64,000 nt of DNA from Caenorhabditis elegans (Eukaryota; Nematoda; Chromadorea; Rhabditida; Rhabditidae): positions 20,151,501-20,215,500 of the forward strand of contig NC_003283.11 of assembly GCF_000002985.6 (NCBI RefSeq), read 5' to 3'. The notes below the pieces were generated by a model. It was not told the DNA's origin. It searched no databases and saw nothing but the letters and a program-made list of their open reading frames with translations. Of this stretch, positions 32,343 to 44,183 are shown piece after piece. The first letter of the stretch is position 1. Each line of letters starts with the position of its first letter. A program made the position numbers and the translations under genes.

Positions 32343-35179
32343 CTATGCTGTCACATCGATAGCAAATACTTGTGGGCTAACACGTGATGGTGTCTTCACT
32401 CCTAGTATAACTTTTACAAATTGAGAAAAAACAAATGATGAGAATAGTAGATCAACGTTTCGTCGATTGCTTGCCAAGTAGGATATTTGAATTATTATAG
32501 GCGTCGCAATATAATTGACTATGTTCATCTGCTCATGGATTTGTGTCGGGGCCATTAGGACACTCCACGTCGTTTCGACCATAAATGAGATCTTGAAATT
32601 GGAAATTTTTGGAAAAAAACTACTTTGGAAGATACGGCCAAAATAAATTTTAAAAAACACTTTGAATTTTTTTTATTTTAAAAAATTAGGAAATAATCGA
32701 AATGTTTAATTTGTTTCAAAAAAAAAGTTTGAAAATTTTTAGCCAATTGCTGAATAATCTGAAAATTCTGAGAAACTTGGCGCGAAATTCGAAATTTCGG
32801 TAAACTTTCAAAATTTACCGTTCTAAATGCAGCGACTGTAATTGTTTGGTACAAAATATACTTTTCCGGTCTATTTTTTTGAGAAGACGGCAAATATGAA
32901 AATTTCCGGACGTGACGCATAATTGGAATATACAAAAGTGACGTGGCGATAAGCAAGATTGAATGAAACCGGATAATATCCTGAAAATTTGAATAGATTT
33001 GGCTTATGGTAGATGAAAAATTGACATTTGAATTTTTTTTTGAATTTGAAAATTTCAGCCTGAAAATGTAAACGATATCATATGTTCACATTTCAAAAGG
33101 ATTTTGTTCACCCTTTTCCCTTTTTTCTTTTTTATTTTGATAACTAAGCCTAAGCCAAGCCTAAGCCTATGCCTAAGCATAAGCCTATGCCAAAGCTTAA
33201 ACCTAAACCTGACCCTAAGCCTAACTAGGGACTCTTTTTTGATGACAAGAGAGTTATGGGTCGAATGATATATTTTCTGAAAGCTAAGACAATGAACATT
33301 TTGAATTCAAAATAAAATCTTGCCCAAATTGATGTTAAAATAATTTTTTTTACTCCGAATGCGTATTTAAGCCAACATGTCGTTGTTTTTGAAGCTTCAT
33401 ATCTCGATGGGCTTCGAAGATACAAGAAAATAGTCAACTGACAAAATGTTAAAAACAATACGAAAATTATTATATCAATATGAACACTTTGATTTTTCCA
33501 TTTCGTTTGAAAATATGAGACGATGAAATTTTAAGCTAATTTCTAGCTATTTGAATGCTTATAACTACAGGAGTACGTAACATATCAAATGAATTTATAG
33601 TTTACGATAATTTTCGTATTGTTTTTAACATTTTATCAATTGATTATTATGCTGTATCTTCGAAGCCCATTAAGATATGAAGCTTTAAAAACAACGACAT
33701 TTTGGCTTAAATACGCATTCGGAGCAAAAAAAAATTGTCTTAACATCAATTTGGGCAAGATTTTATTTTGCATTCAAAATTTTCATTGTCTTAGCTTTCA
33801 GAAAATATATTACTCAACCCATAACTCTCTTGTCGCCAAAAAAGAGTCCCTAGTAAGACAAAGCCTAAACCTCAGCCTGATTTTTAAAAAAATTCAATTT
33901 TTAAAAACCGACTCTTCTACCAACCAACCTCTGTCAGAATAGGACTATCAAATCCAATTAACAAATCGAAAACCTCTTCTATATCATAACTGAATAGCGA
34001 AATTAAATAGCAAGCCCATATTTTGTATTTGGAAAGCACAACGTAACGTTCAGTTGACGGATAAAAATAAATCAAAAATTTCGATATCGCGAGTAGTGAT
34101 ACGAGCAATTGAAATGTTATTGTTAGATAGGTTAGAATTGTTAAAACTTGCGAATAAATAAGAATACAAATGATGAATAGAAATTGAGGAATGGTTGTAA
34201 TATCTGAATTCCCTTCTTCAATTAATGATGGCCCAAAATCGTTGTAATAGTATAGAAAATACAGTGCTGCAGAAACTCCAATTGTTAATAGAATGTAAAA
34301 AAATATCACAACCTTGTAGAAATTTGAGAGTATTGGGAAAAGTATGGTCTGGAAAAAATGTCATTGAATTTTTCTATCCAATTTTTGTAAATTGTTTTCA
34401 AAAAACTATCGGAATGTTAAGCTCATTTCTAAATCTACACAAAAAAAAAAAAAAAAATTCCAAAAAGCTATCTGAAATTTGTCCGTTGCAAAATCTCCGA
34501 GTTTTTCGATAAGGCTAAGCCTAAGCCTGAACCTAAGCCTAAGTCTACGCCTAATAAAAATGTTTTGATGTTCTCAGGATATTTGTATGATTTGAAACAG
34601 CCGAATTATTTTCGAATTCCCGCGCAAATAAGTGACATTATTTGAAATATTTTTTCAGTAATGATCATTTGAATTGAATGTATAGATATAAATTTTTAGG
34701 CTAATTTCTTATGAGTTTGCTAGTATTTGTGGAATAAAAATGTCTGAAAAATATGGCTTCCGGAAACTCGTTGATGATCCCGTCACTTATTTTCGCGGGA
34801 ATTCGAAAATATTTCGGCCCTTTTTTTTGCAAACGTGAAAAATCATAGTTTTTTAACAGTTAAAATCGATAAGCCTATTTCTTGAGAAATTTTACGGGCC
34901 TGGGAACTAGTTAAACACTTTTTCAGATCGATTTTTTCAATCCATGTTGCTCAAATCCAAATAACCATGGAAGCAGTTGTAGGTCCCTACAGAAGTTTAT
35001 ATTATGAATAAACTAACCTTACTATCCCGTTCTCGATTCATCTTGAATAAATACACAAAACAGGGGAAAATAAGGCACAAAATGATCAGTTGAGCAACCA
35101 TCAAAAAATGTATAACAAAACCAATTCCGATTAGAACGTTGTAAGTATTAGAATCCGGTGCATACAGAGAGTTATTCAT
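32343..35179 (-). CDS. srz-type chemoreceptor D, intact
   Basis: Four minus-strand exons (35018-35179, 33929-34348, 32819-32980, 32343-32591) give 330 residues with no stop, the only undamaged srz copy here. Seven-transmembrane chemoreceptor of the Srz type, expected in the sensory-cilium membrane of chemosensory neurons. Marks: YLFKMNRERDSK after TM1, LLAISKFLIYFYPSTERYV around TM3-4, SSQKNRPEKYILYQTI before TM6, and SYLASNRRNVDLLF after TM7. The second exon (420 nt) corresponds to exons 2 and 3 of the other copies without an intron. The acceptor of the last exon reads TTTCAAG rather than TTTCAG. Intron 2-3 contains telomere-like repeats and a large inverted repeat. The ligand is unknown. 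Confidence 0.8.
33145..33230. repeat. Degenerate telomere-type (GCCTAA)n run
   Basis: AAGCCTAAGCCAAGCCTAAG and variants, the complement of the nematode telomere repeat TTAGGC. Located in the third intron region of srz D. A second run is at 34513-34553, and one on the other strand at 55395-55462. Confidence 0.85.
33226..33855. repeat. Foldback element with about 235-bp arms
   Basis: ACTAGGGACTCTTTTTTG at the left and CAAAAAAGAGTCCCTAGT at the right are exact reverse complements, and the arms (33226-33462, 33610-33855) stay about 90 percent alike by eye. The arms are open in one frame on opposite strands (starting MFLTF), which reflects the inverted repeat, not two genes. Confidence 0.9.
34513..34553. 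repeat. Short telomere-type (GCCTAA)n run
   Basis: GGCTAAGCCTAAGCCTGAAC and variants in intron 1 of srz D. Confidence 0.8.
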
Positions 35180-36209
35180 TTTCTGCGATAATTTTGTAAA
35201 AGTGTTTGGAAATTTATGAAAAACTTGTGATCAGTTCAATATTTCTATTAACTTTTTCAATTCATTTTTCACCTGTTGCGTTACCACAAAACTCTGACTT
35301 TCAAAACCGATGATGTAAGTTTATTTCAAAAAAAAAAATTGAACCAAATCTGACGAATTTTTAATTCGAATCAAGCATTTGGTACAATAAAATAAATTTT
35401 ATGAATGGTGTATCAGCCGGGTGGCGCATAATTACCCGCACAAAATATTGTAGTGTAACTTTAACACCAGACTAAATTGATTAGACATGCTCTTTTGGAG
35501 ATAAACTTGGGAACATTTTTATTAAACATTCCATAGATATGCGTCAGAAAAATGCACATTTTTTGCTGGAAAATCATAAATTTTTCGTGAAAACGGACTT
35601 CTCTCGACTTTTTTGAACCTGTGAAAATTATTAATTTCAGAGCTTTCTCAAGGAAAATTGTCAATTTATCGAGCAGGAAAAGCGCTTCTTAGATATTTTA
35701 ATGATAAAATCGCTAAAAAACATAATTAAAATGTTATTATAAAAGATATTCAACCTATATAGACGTCAGAAAGTCAACATGAAGTACTTAAGAAATAACA
35801 ACAAAAATGGAAAATTAACAGGGTTCCTCAATTTTTTTCGATTTTCAACACTTCGCAATGGATTGTGACGAGAAATTGATCGATATTGATTTTGAGAGTA
35901 CGGTTGGCATATTTTTCATTAAAGTCCGGTTTGAAAACTCTCACAACGTCCTGTTCAATATTTTGATAATCAGCAAACTATTTTCTGTGGTCCAGTCTCG
36001 GGAAAAAGGGTAAAAAGCATAAAATTGGAGGAAAAATCCAGTAGTTTTTGAATTTCCAATGTTACAATTGCTGAAAAGGTAAATTAAAATGTGATTTTGA
36101 GAGATATTGAAACGATGCAAATGTCAGATATAACTGACATTACAAAAAAAAAGAAAATTTCAACAAAAATATTCATTCTCACTTGAGAAATAACAACAAC
36201 AAGGGGAAT
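35180..36209. other. Spacer with fbxa relic
   Basis: Contains a relic last exon of an F-box gene (listed at 35820-35985). From 35555 on the sequence is nearly identical to 38430 onward. Confidence 0.6.
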
Positions 36210-36353
36210 TTAACGGGGGTTTTCAATTTTCTTGATTCGCAGAGATCTTTTATGGATTGTGACGAGAAATTGCTCGACTTTGAATTGGAGAGGACGGGTG
36301 ACATATTCATCAACAAAGTTTGGGTTGAAAACTCTCACAACGTCCGCTTCAAT
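35555..36353. repeat. 799-bp block shared with 38430-39227
   Basis: The two blocks differ by only a few bases, from CACATTTTTTGCTGG through the relic last exon into exon 4 of each fbxa gene, then diverge abruptly at CGTCCGCTTCAAT. It covers coding and non-coding DNA alike. Confidence 0.9.
35820..35985 (-). pseudogene. Relic last exon of an fbxa gene (copy 1)
   Basis: The minus strand reads QDVVRVFKPDF and INIDQFLVTIHCEVLKIEKN, matching fbxa last exons (VVRVFNPNF, VEQFLVTIHKRSLRIKKIEN). No upstream exon in the right place is attached. A near-identical copy is at 38695-38860. Confidence 0.75.
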
Positions 36354-37382
36354 ATCTGGAGGGTCATCCATATTGTTTAAATCGTACAGACGAATCTTTC
36401 CATATTCGAATTGAGCGGTTTTCATGAGAACCTACAAATTATAGATTAAATTGTGGAAAGGTCAATATTCGAGCTCACGTCTCTAATTATAATCGCAACA
36501 GAGACTGATATTCTGGGCAAGTTGAGTTCGAAACAAGACACATGGACCAAGTGCTCAAAGGGGAAATCATCGAATGGGAACCACTTAATAAAGACTGATT
36601 TAACTTGTTTCCATTGTTCTAGAAGAAAGAGTTCATGTATACTTTCATGACCAGAATGACAGAAAAAAACAATTTCTTCAAGAAATCCTGGTTTAAAGTG
36701 AGAAAGGATAGAGATGACATTACTGAACTTCGCAACGCTCAGGTAAATACTTTTGGCATGAAACATATATTCTACATTTGTAATCTTTTTGAGAAGGTTT
36801 GTGGTCAGTTCATCGTCACACACTGCGTACAAGCTGAACTTATCCAGTTGAAGTTGCGGATTTTTCATCCATACTTCGAGATCACCAAACAGTGCAGCCA
36901 ACGAGCTTTTGTTGATTTTCCGCATCCTGCGACCATCACATCTTGCAATGCAACCAGAACCTTTTGAATCATAAAATATTGTAGATTTATCATGACCTAG
37001 TACAAGATTATAGCCACCCACGACAGAATATACTTTAACATTCTTGAAAATTGGCTTCTTGTTATCAACGAAATTCCGCAATTTTCGGTTTACATAGCGA
37101 AGAATCAATCTGAAATCAAAGAGAAATTAAACTTTAAAACTATAAAAGTGAGGTAACCGATCGATTGCATCCAAATTGTCCACAATTGTATGCATTACAC
37201 ACATTGGCATATCGAAGAGTGATGGAGGTCCAGAGCTAAAGTTATGTTCATTAAAAAATTATATTGTTTTCAAGTCAAACCAATTTTTTTTAGTTAAAAC
37301 AGAAAAAAACTAACATCTCAATAGCCTTCAACTCATCTGTCAGTTTTTTGGCCATTTTCTCGTTGATCTGGTTCGCTTCCAT
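36210..37382 (-). CDS. F-box protein, fbxa type, copy 1 (minus)
   Basis: Four minus-strand exons (37315-37382, 37158-37235, 36479-37109, 36210-36431) give 332 residues. F-box proteins of this type recruit substrates to SCF (Skp1-Cullin) ubiquitin ligases in cytoplasm or nucleus. A weakly conserved F-box covers about residues 23-62 (PPSLFDMP at the start, YVNRKLRNFVD at the end). An FTH/DUF38-like domain follows, with LSHFKPGFLEEI near the middle, LEQWKQVKSV, and the C-terminal FNPNF and VEQFLVTIHKRSLRIKKIEN. Exon phases (2, 2, 0) match the other fbxa genes here. An extra in-frame ATG extends the N-terminus by nine residues relative to the neighbours. Substrate unknown; the family evolves rapidly. 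Confidence 0.85.
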
Positions 37383-38029
37383 AGGTTTCTGAGAAATATG
37401 AAAATTATGTTAGATTTCAAAGTTTCCGGAACAAAAGAAATTAGGACAAAGTACCGGAGGAAACAAAAGAGGAAATTTTCACGTTCAAATAAACGTAATA
37501 CATAAATGATAAAAATAAATATGTGGTAGTAGGGATGCAAGACTAATAGAAGGAATACTGTAAAAACTCAATCATAGACGTACCTAAAAACAGTGCTGGA
37601 TCTACAATTTTCTAGTCTTTCAAATAAATGAATTTAATTCAAAAGACATAACTTTGAGAGAACTGTCAAGTAAGGTGTCATATTATAATTTCAAAAACAT
37701 GTGGATTTTGTATTTAAAGTTTGACCTTTTTATTTAATCGAAAGAATGGTTAAAATATAAAAATACCAGAAATTCCAACCTAATTGAAAAAATGATTTAA
37801 ATATAAAAGTACCAGAAATTCTATATTAGTTTATCATAAAAAGAAAAACATCAAACATGGCAACAACAGTTTCGACACTGCTTAAGTATGTTCCAACAAT
37901 TCAGTATTCCTCATTCTCTCGGTATTCGTCAGAGACACAATTAGGGAAAGTAGATTTATTGCTGACCGCTGACAGGTTCCTGAATCGCGTGATTGTCAAA
38001 AATGGTTGTTGTCTTCAAATATTCCTCAT

Positions 38030-38340
38030 TTCTTATCTCTGAAGTGTAGCATTATATAAAAGCAATTTTCCGATAATAAGTTTTTACGTTGGTTTGAAAA
38101 AACGCACATAAACTGCCGATCGTTCAGAATTTAACATGAAAAAAGTGAAGCTTCATTTTTCAAGCTAGACAATTTTTATTTTGAGATTATTTTCATAATG
38201 ACAATTCAACCTTTTAGGGTCATTCTGAGTTAATCGAAACAATAAAAACACAACATGAAATAACAACAAAACCGAATCTTATAGATACGGATGGATGGCG
38301 AAAGACGCAACGCGATGCAACGAAGTGAGAGGTTGGAGGT
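38030..38340 (+). pseudogene. Relic of the small coiled-coil gene
   Basis: The promoter-side sequence (CATTTCTTATCTCTGAAGTG, AAAAAACGCACATAAACTGC) and exon-2 traces (GATACGGATGGATGGCGAAAG, GATGCAACGAAGTGAGAGGT) match 41330-41740 but with deletions and no open frame. Confidence 0.6.
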
Positions 38341-38429
38341 TGGATTTTCAAAACCGATGCTATACATGAGTTTATTTCAACAAAAATTGCACCCCGATCA
38401 AATCTGACAAATTTTTAATTCGAAAAATT

Positions 38430-39227
38430 CACATTTTTGCTGGAAAATCATAAATATTTCGTGAAAACAGGCTTCTCTCGGCTTTTTTGAATCTGTGAAA
38501 ATTATTAATTTGAGAGCTTTCTCAAGGAAAATTGTCAATTTATCGAGCAGGAAAAGCGCTTCTTAGATATTTTAATGATAAAATCGCTAAAAAACATAAT
38601 TAAAATGTTATTATAAAAGATATTCAACCTATATAGACGTCAGAAAATCAACATGAAGTACTTAAGAAATAACAACAAAAATGGAAAATTAACAGGGTTC
38701 CTCAATTTTTTTCGATTTTCAACACTTCGCAATAGATTGTGACGAGAAATTGATCGATATTGATTTTGAGAGTACGGTTGGCATATTTTTCATTAAAGTC
38801 CGGTTTGAAAACTCTCACAACGTCCTGTTCAATATTTTGATAATCAGCAAACTATTTTCTGTGGTCCAGTCTCGGGAAAAAGGGTAAAAAGCATAAAATT
38901 GGAGGAAAAATCCAGTAGTTTTTGAATTTCCAATGTTACAATTGCTGAAAAGGTACATTAAAATGTGATTTTGAGAGATATTGAAACGATGCAAATGTCA
39001 GATATAACTGACATTACAAAAAAAAAGAAAATTTCAACAAAAATATTCATTCTCACTTGAGAAATAACAACAACAAGGGGAATTTAATGGGGGTTTTCAA
39101 TTTTCTTGATTCGCAGAGATGTTTTATGGATTATGACGAGAAATTGCTCGACTTTGAATTGGAGAGGACGGGAGACATATTCATCAACAAAGTTTGGGTT
39201 GAAAACTCTCACAACGTCCGCTTCAAT
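38430..39227. repeat. 798-bp block shared with 35555-36353
   Basis: See the partner block. This copy ends inside exon 4 of the second minus-strand fbxa gene, after which the two genes are clearly diverged. Confidence 0.9.
38695..38860 (-). pseudogene. Relic last exon of an fbxa gene (copy 2)
   Basis: Near-identical to the relic at 35820-35985, with the same in-frame stop after LKIEKN. Confidence 0.75.
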
Positions 39228-40618
39228 TCGTAAATCTGAATCGAACAGCAGACAAATCTCTCCACATTCGAATTGTGCCGATTTCATGAGAACCTAAAAT
39301 TAATTCATTTATCTTGGTTTTAAAATTAAAATGTCTCACATCTCTAATTTTACGAGCATCAGAAACTGATACTTCCGACAAGGTGATGTCGAAACGAGAC
39401 AAATGGAACAAGTGTTCAATGGGAATATCAATGCCCTCAATGCACTTTAAAGTGACTGATTTAGCCTGTTTCCATTGCTCCAATGTGAACAGCTTGTGTA
39501 TACTTCCATAAACATCAGAACAGAAAATTCCAATTTCTTCAAGAATTCCAGGTTCAAAGTGAGATAGGATAGAGAAGGCATCACGACAGAACTCAAAAAC
39601 ATCCAGGATAACTTTTTTGGCTTGAAACATATCTTCTACATCTTTAATCTCTTTGAGAAGGTTTATGGTCATCATGTAGTCCCACCCTGCGGACAATTTG
39701 AATTCGTCCAGTCGAAGTTTAGGATACTTCATCCATACTGCAACATCATCAAACATTACAGCCAGCTCGTCTTTGTTGATTTTCAGCACCCAACGCTCAT
39801 CATATTTTGCAATGCAACCAGAACCATTTGAATTATAAACAATCGTAGATTTTTGGTCCAGCACAAGTTTGTAGGACTCATCTTCAGCTTTGACTTCAAT
39901 ATTCTTAAAGTTTGGCTTCTTGTTATCAACGAAATTCCGCATTTTTCGGTTTACATAGCGAAGAATCAATCTGAAATTAAAGTGAAATTAAACTTTAAAA
40001 ACTTTAAAAATGAAGTTACCGATCCATTGCATCCAAATGGTCCACAATCACATGCATTACATCCATTGGCATATCGGACAGTGATGGAGGTCCGGAGCTG
40101 AAATTACGTTCATTAAAGGTAGAATAGCGCCAGTGGAAATTTTCAAAAACCACTCCTTTGTTCCAAAATGACGAAATATCATGATAAAACTTTTCAAAAA
40201 ATTTTGAAATTTTTTTATTTACTGTCAAAAAGTGGCAATTGCTCAGAAGTCGACCAAAAAATAATTTTTTCGACTTTTTTTATGTTTTAATTTTGTTTAA
40301 ATTATTTGTATTGAAACATTGTAGGGGTCGAAACATGCGACATTTCTTTAAATTTCCTCAAAAGCTCGTATTTTTCAAAATTTTGGCAATTTGCCAAAAC
40401 TTTGACCCGAAATTATGAAAAATCTAAAATTTTTTGGAGTGTTTTATTATGATATTCGGTTGTTTTGGATCATTATAAGTGCATTTAGATAAAGTCCCCA
40501 CTGGCGCTACTCTACCTTTAAAAAGTTATATTGTTTTCAAGTCAAATCAATTTTTCAGTTTAATAAAAAAAACTAACATCTCAATCGCCTTCAACGCATC
40601 CTCCAATTTTTCGGCCAT
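39084..40618 (-). CDS. F-box protein, fbxa type, copy 2 (minus)
   Basis: Minus-strand exons 40578-40618, 40020-40097, 39340-39970 and 39084-39293 give 319 residues. F-box about residues 14-52 (PPSLSDMPMDVMHVIVDHLD, then YVNRKMRNFVD), then the FTH/DUF38-like part (LSHFEPGILEEIGIF, LEQWKQAKSVTLK, VEQFLVIIHKTSLRIKKIEN). Exon 3 is 631 nt, as in the neighbour at 36.2 kb. The first intron is enlarged by a foldback element (40113-40521). Likely an SCF substrate adaptor. Exon 4 shares the conversion-like block with copy 1 while exon 3 is strongly diverged. Confidence 0.85.
40113..40521. repeat. Foldback element in fbxa copy 2 intron
   Basis: TTAAAGGTAGAATAGCGCCA at the left pairs with TGGCGCTACTCTACCTTTAA at the right. 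Related to the 735-bp element at 16721 but with a different centre. Confidence 0.9.
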
Positions 40619-41461
40619 TGTCTCGTCGATCTGGATCTGGTTCCGTAGTTTTCTGAAAAGTATGAAAATTATGTTGCATTTCAAAGTTTCCGGAACAAAT
40701 GAAATTAGGACAAAGTACCAGAGGAAACAATGCGAATTTAAAAAATCGAATTCGGAAAAAAACAAGTGAAAGAATCAGATTTTTCAATGACATTTTCGAA
40801 AAAAATTGAATATTCAAAGTTTAAATTAAGTTTCCGACAACTCCTTTACAAAAAAAAACTAGTCCAAATTTCGCAATTTTAGAAAAAAAAAAGAAAATGA
40901 TTTTCGAAACTATTTTATTAATTCAAGGTTTTAAAAAATAGTAATAAGTTTGCCAACAATTCTTATGGAGGGCCCATAGTCTGCGGAAAAGGGAAATTCC
41001 CGCGTTTGAAAACGTCCATATGGCCATATATGTTCGCGGAAAAAACGGAGTCCGCAATGACTTTTTCCTCGTTATCTTCGTGCACTGAACTTCACGACAA
41101 TTTATTTTTAGGCGTATTTTCACTGTTTTTTTTTTCACAAGTTTGTGTGTTTTAATATTATTTTCGGCACTTTTTTTTCAATAAAAACCCATTTTTAATA
41201 ACAATTTTCGAAAAATAATCGAATAATTTGTGCATAAAATTTGGGAATGAATAACAAATGACCTTTTTATTTAATAAAACATAACCGCTGCAGCGCTGGA
41301 AGGTGTAAGTGTCAAAATTATTGTTGTTTTCAAATATTCCACATTTCTTATATCTGAAGTGTATGTAGTATAAAAGCAATTTTCTGAAAATACTTTGAAA
41401 AAACGCACATAAACTGCCGATCTACTCTATTTGTAATTTTTTAGTTTATAATTGAACAGTA
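40619..41461. other. Intergenic
   Basis: AT-rich. No supported exon. The last 130 bp before 41462 are the duplicated promoter-side sequence also seen near 38030-38130. Confidence 0.5.
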
Positions 41462-41849
41462 ATGGAACGCGAAATCGAAAGGGTAAGTTAATCAGTTTTC
41501 ATTGTTTGCAAAAAAATTCGACGCTTCATTTTTCAAGCTACAAACTAGATTAATTCGTGAATTCTCATAACAAAAATTCGATTTTTGGTTACCGTTTTGA
41601 GTTTATTGAAGCAATAAAAACACAAAATAAAATAACAACAAAACTCAATCAAGCGTTTTTTTTTTTCAGATACAAATAGATGATCACAGACGCGAACAAA
41701 CGTTTCATCGTGATGCAGCGCAACGAAGAGAGATGTTGGATGAATACTTTGAGAATCTACACAGGAGAATATGTGAGGAAGCAAGACATTTAAAAGAAGA
41801 GATACATGCCACCCGAAGGGAGTTGAATGAACTGTTTAAGGATGATTAA
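41462..41849 (+). CDS. Small charged coiled-coil protein (66 aa)
   Basis: Exon 1 (41462-41482) encodes MEREIER and ends at GTAAGT. Exon 2 (41670-41849) follows a TTTTTTTCAG acceptor and runs in phase 0 to TAA. The 66-residue product is highly charged, with heptad-like spacing (EMLDEYFENLHRRICEEARH, LKEEIHATRRELNELF), so a single coiled coil is likely. No signal peptide or transmembrane segment. A decayed duplicate lies at 38030-38340, which supports this being a real duplicated gene. It is convergent with the srh gene, ending 114 bp from it. Function unknown. Confidence 0.6.
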
Positions 41850-41962
41850 AATTATCTTCTTTTTTTCCACAATTTCTCTTGAGATTTAATATTCAATTTT
41901 TATAAATCGGGTTAACCAATAAATTCGAAAAATAAGTTGCACGTACATTTTTGACGTTGGCT

Positions 41963-43746
41963 TCAGAAACTAGCAACCCCGACTCTTTGCGGTGTAGAAC
42001 TAAAAACCACAGAGTTGAATCGTCGGCATGATGGTAGCAACTTTCTGGTGTAGTTCCGATATGGAGCATGAAGAGCAATCATAGCAATTGTCGAGAAGAA
42101 TCCATGTGATGAGTTTATAATAATAGTGATGTTATTGAAGAACTGATTGTGATACTCCGATATACAAGTAACTCCGATATAGAAGATAGGAAGGAATACA
42201 ATTACGAATGGGATGAGAATCTGTTAAAATGCTATGTATTTGTTATATGTTAATTAGGTTGCGGTTACCTGTAATATAAACGCTCTCTGAAATTTTCTGT
42301 GCACTGCGGCAGTGTTCTGAGACATGGATCCTTGCACCTGCTTCTTAATCAACCTATCCGTAATAAATGCAAACAACCACACCTCGGCAAACGTTATACA
42401 GATGAATACAGCACATGTGATTAGGAAATACCGTTTTTTCATTGTCAAATAGAACATTCTATCAATTTCAACGTACGGAGGAATACATCCGAATTTTTGC
42501 TGAAAATTATTCCGACCTGCTTCCTGGTCAGGAATGTTGATTATTTGGGGAACGACGACTAATGGGAAGATGTAGTGGAGGATGTAGGTTGGGATGGCGT
42601 ATCGGTGGAGTTTTTTATTGGTGAGGACAAATATGAAGAGACGGTTCTCGAAGAAAATACTGATAGCTACCAGCATGACTGAAATAGGTCAGAATTCATA
42701 TATGAAATATATTCTCTATTTGTATTTTTGCAGCTCCAAATAGTCTTGCGCTGATTTTTTGCCAGATCGTCATTACTTTGCTACGTCATCAATGGGCGGA
42801 GCCTAGCTACGTCACACTATGGAGGAGCTTTCAATAGTCTGTGGATTCATGAGAGGGGCACACAAACGCCGCCCAATTTCGCTGCGAGATCGTGGCGGAA
42901 AATTCAAAATTCCTGAGAAAACATTTGGCGAAAAATTCAAATTTTTTTATAAAAAAATTTTGGCGTTCAAATTTTCTGAGAATTTTTTGACTAGAAATTT
43001 AATTTTTTGAGAAAAAAAATTGGAGAGAATTTCACATTTTCTGAGAAATAATTTCGACGGGAAATTCAATTTTTTTAATAAAAAAATTTTGGCGGGAAGT
43101 TCAATATTTTTGAGAAAAACATTTTGGCGGTAAATTCAGAATTTTTGGAATAACTGAAAACTTATATAACTGTCTAAAAAATAAACTGTGAACTTCTAGA
43201 ATTGTCTAAAAAATCTGGAAACTTTAGTACTTTCTAAAAAACTTTGGAAAGTCCTAGAATTTTCCAGAAAAAATAGGAAACTCATAGAACTTTTTTGAAT
43301 AGTCTGGAAGCTTCTTGGACTTTCTAAAAGCATTTAGAAATTTTAGATGTTTTTTGAACGTTCGCAAAACTCCATGAAAAAGCGTGAGATTTTCAAAAAC
43401 CCAGTTTGGAAAACTTACAGGCTCCAATAAACACCACAATATACACTTGATTTTCTGTAGAGACACCAAATTCCTTCAATATCCCCAATGGATATCCAGC
43501 GAGCACTGGAAATAATACAAATGGAGCTGTGAACAGGCTTAGCGCCAAATCGAATAGACAACTGAATACGTGAACATTTATCATACTCCACTTGACGGAA
43601 TTCATGGTAGATGGGGTTTTGCATAAAATACAAAAGAAGCCATAAATATAGATTGGAATTGATATGATACTTATTGTATGGAGTACTAGTTGTTGGAATT
43701 GTGCAGTATGGATAAAGTCTGTGCGATTGCAATAGTCAAATGACAT
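41963..43746 (-). CDS. srh-type chemoreceptor, intact
   Basis: Minus-strand exons 43419-43746, 42269-42678 and 41963-42220 give 331 residues without stops. Pattern of the Srh family of chemosensory G-protein-coupled receptors: KTPSTMNSVKWSMINVH after TM1, SIFFENRLFIF after TM3, IINIPDQ in the loop after TM4, a long third loop with MSQNTAAVHRKFQRAFILQ, and HGFFSTIAMIALHAPYR at TM7. Expected in chemosensory cilia, ligand unknown. The start is the first ATG, just before a likely extracellular N-terminus. Intron 1 (740 bp) is made of degenerate TTTTGGCGGGAAATTC and TCTAGAACTTTC-type repeats. Confidence 0.85.
42890..43380. repeat. Degenerate repeats in srh intron 1
   Basis: Units like ATTTTGGCGGGAAATTCAA (the complement of the CCCGCCAAA repeats elsewhere) to about 43140, then GGAAACTTCTAGAACTTTCT-type units to 43380. 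Confidence 0.8.
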
Positions 43747-44183
43747 GGCACTGAAAACTTGAAATCGTAGCTAAAAATTAAGAGAACTTATGATTTTGCA
43801 TCAATTTTTGATTTCCCGCCAAAGAATGACTCAAAAATCACGGAGGAAAAATTGAGAAACAAACCTTGCATTCTTTTAAGAAAAGCGTATTTTTCCTTTC
43901 AAAATTGGTTTTCGGTGCGCATATATATCTCAAAAGATAATTATAGTCCCCGACGCATAAGTGCTAGTGGGTGTTAATATCACAGCAGTAATTCCGACAA
44001 AAAGGTTTGACTATTTCAAAAAGGTGCATTTGCTCTAAGTGCTTTCGAGCCTAGAAATATCAATGGAGAGAATTAACGAATAGTGCGATTTATGTCCGTT
44101 ACTTGGTACATTGGTAACCTACAGCATTTGCTGCACATAAAGATTGCACTATAGACTAATAGAATGTCCAAATGTCTTGAGGC

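Larger units (their letters stand above)
37383..39083. other. Spacer with relics of two duplicated genes
   Basis: Holds a decayed copy of the small coiled-coil gene of 41.5 kb (about 38030-38340), then the 38430-39227 block with a relic fbxa last exon. The short frame at 37857-38042 shows no splice or domain support. Confidence 0.55.

Noticed and set aside
37857-38042. Short frame MATTVSTLLKYV
   Set aside because: AT-rich spacer with no splice or homology support.
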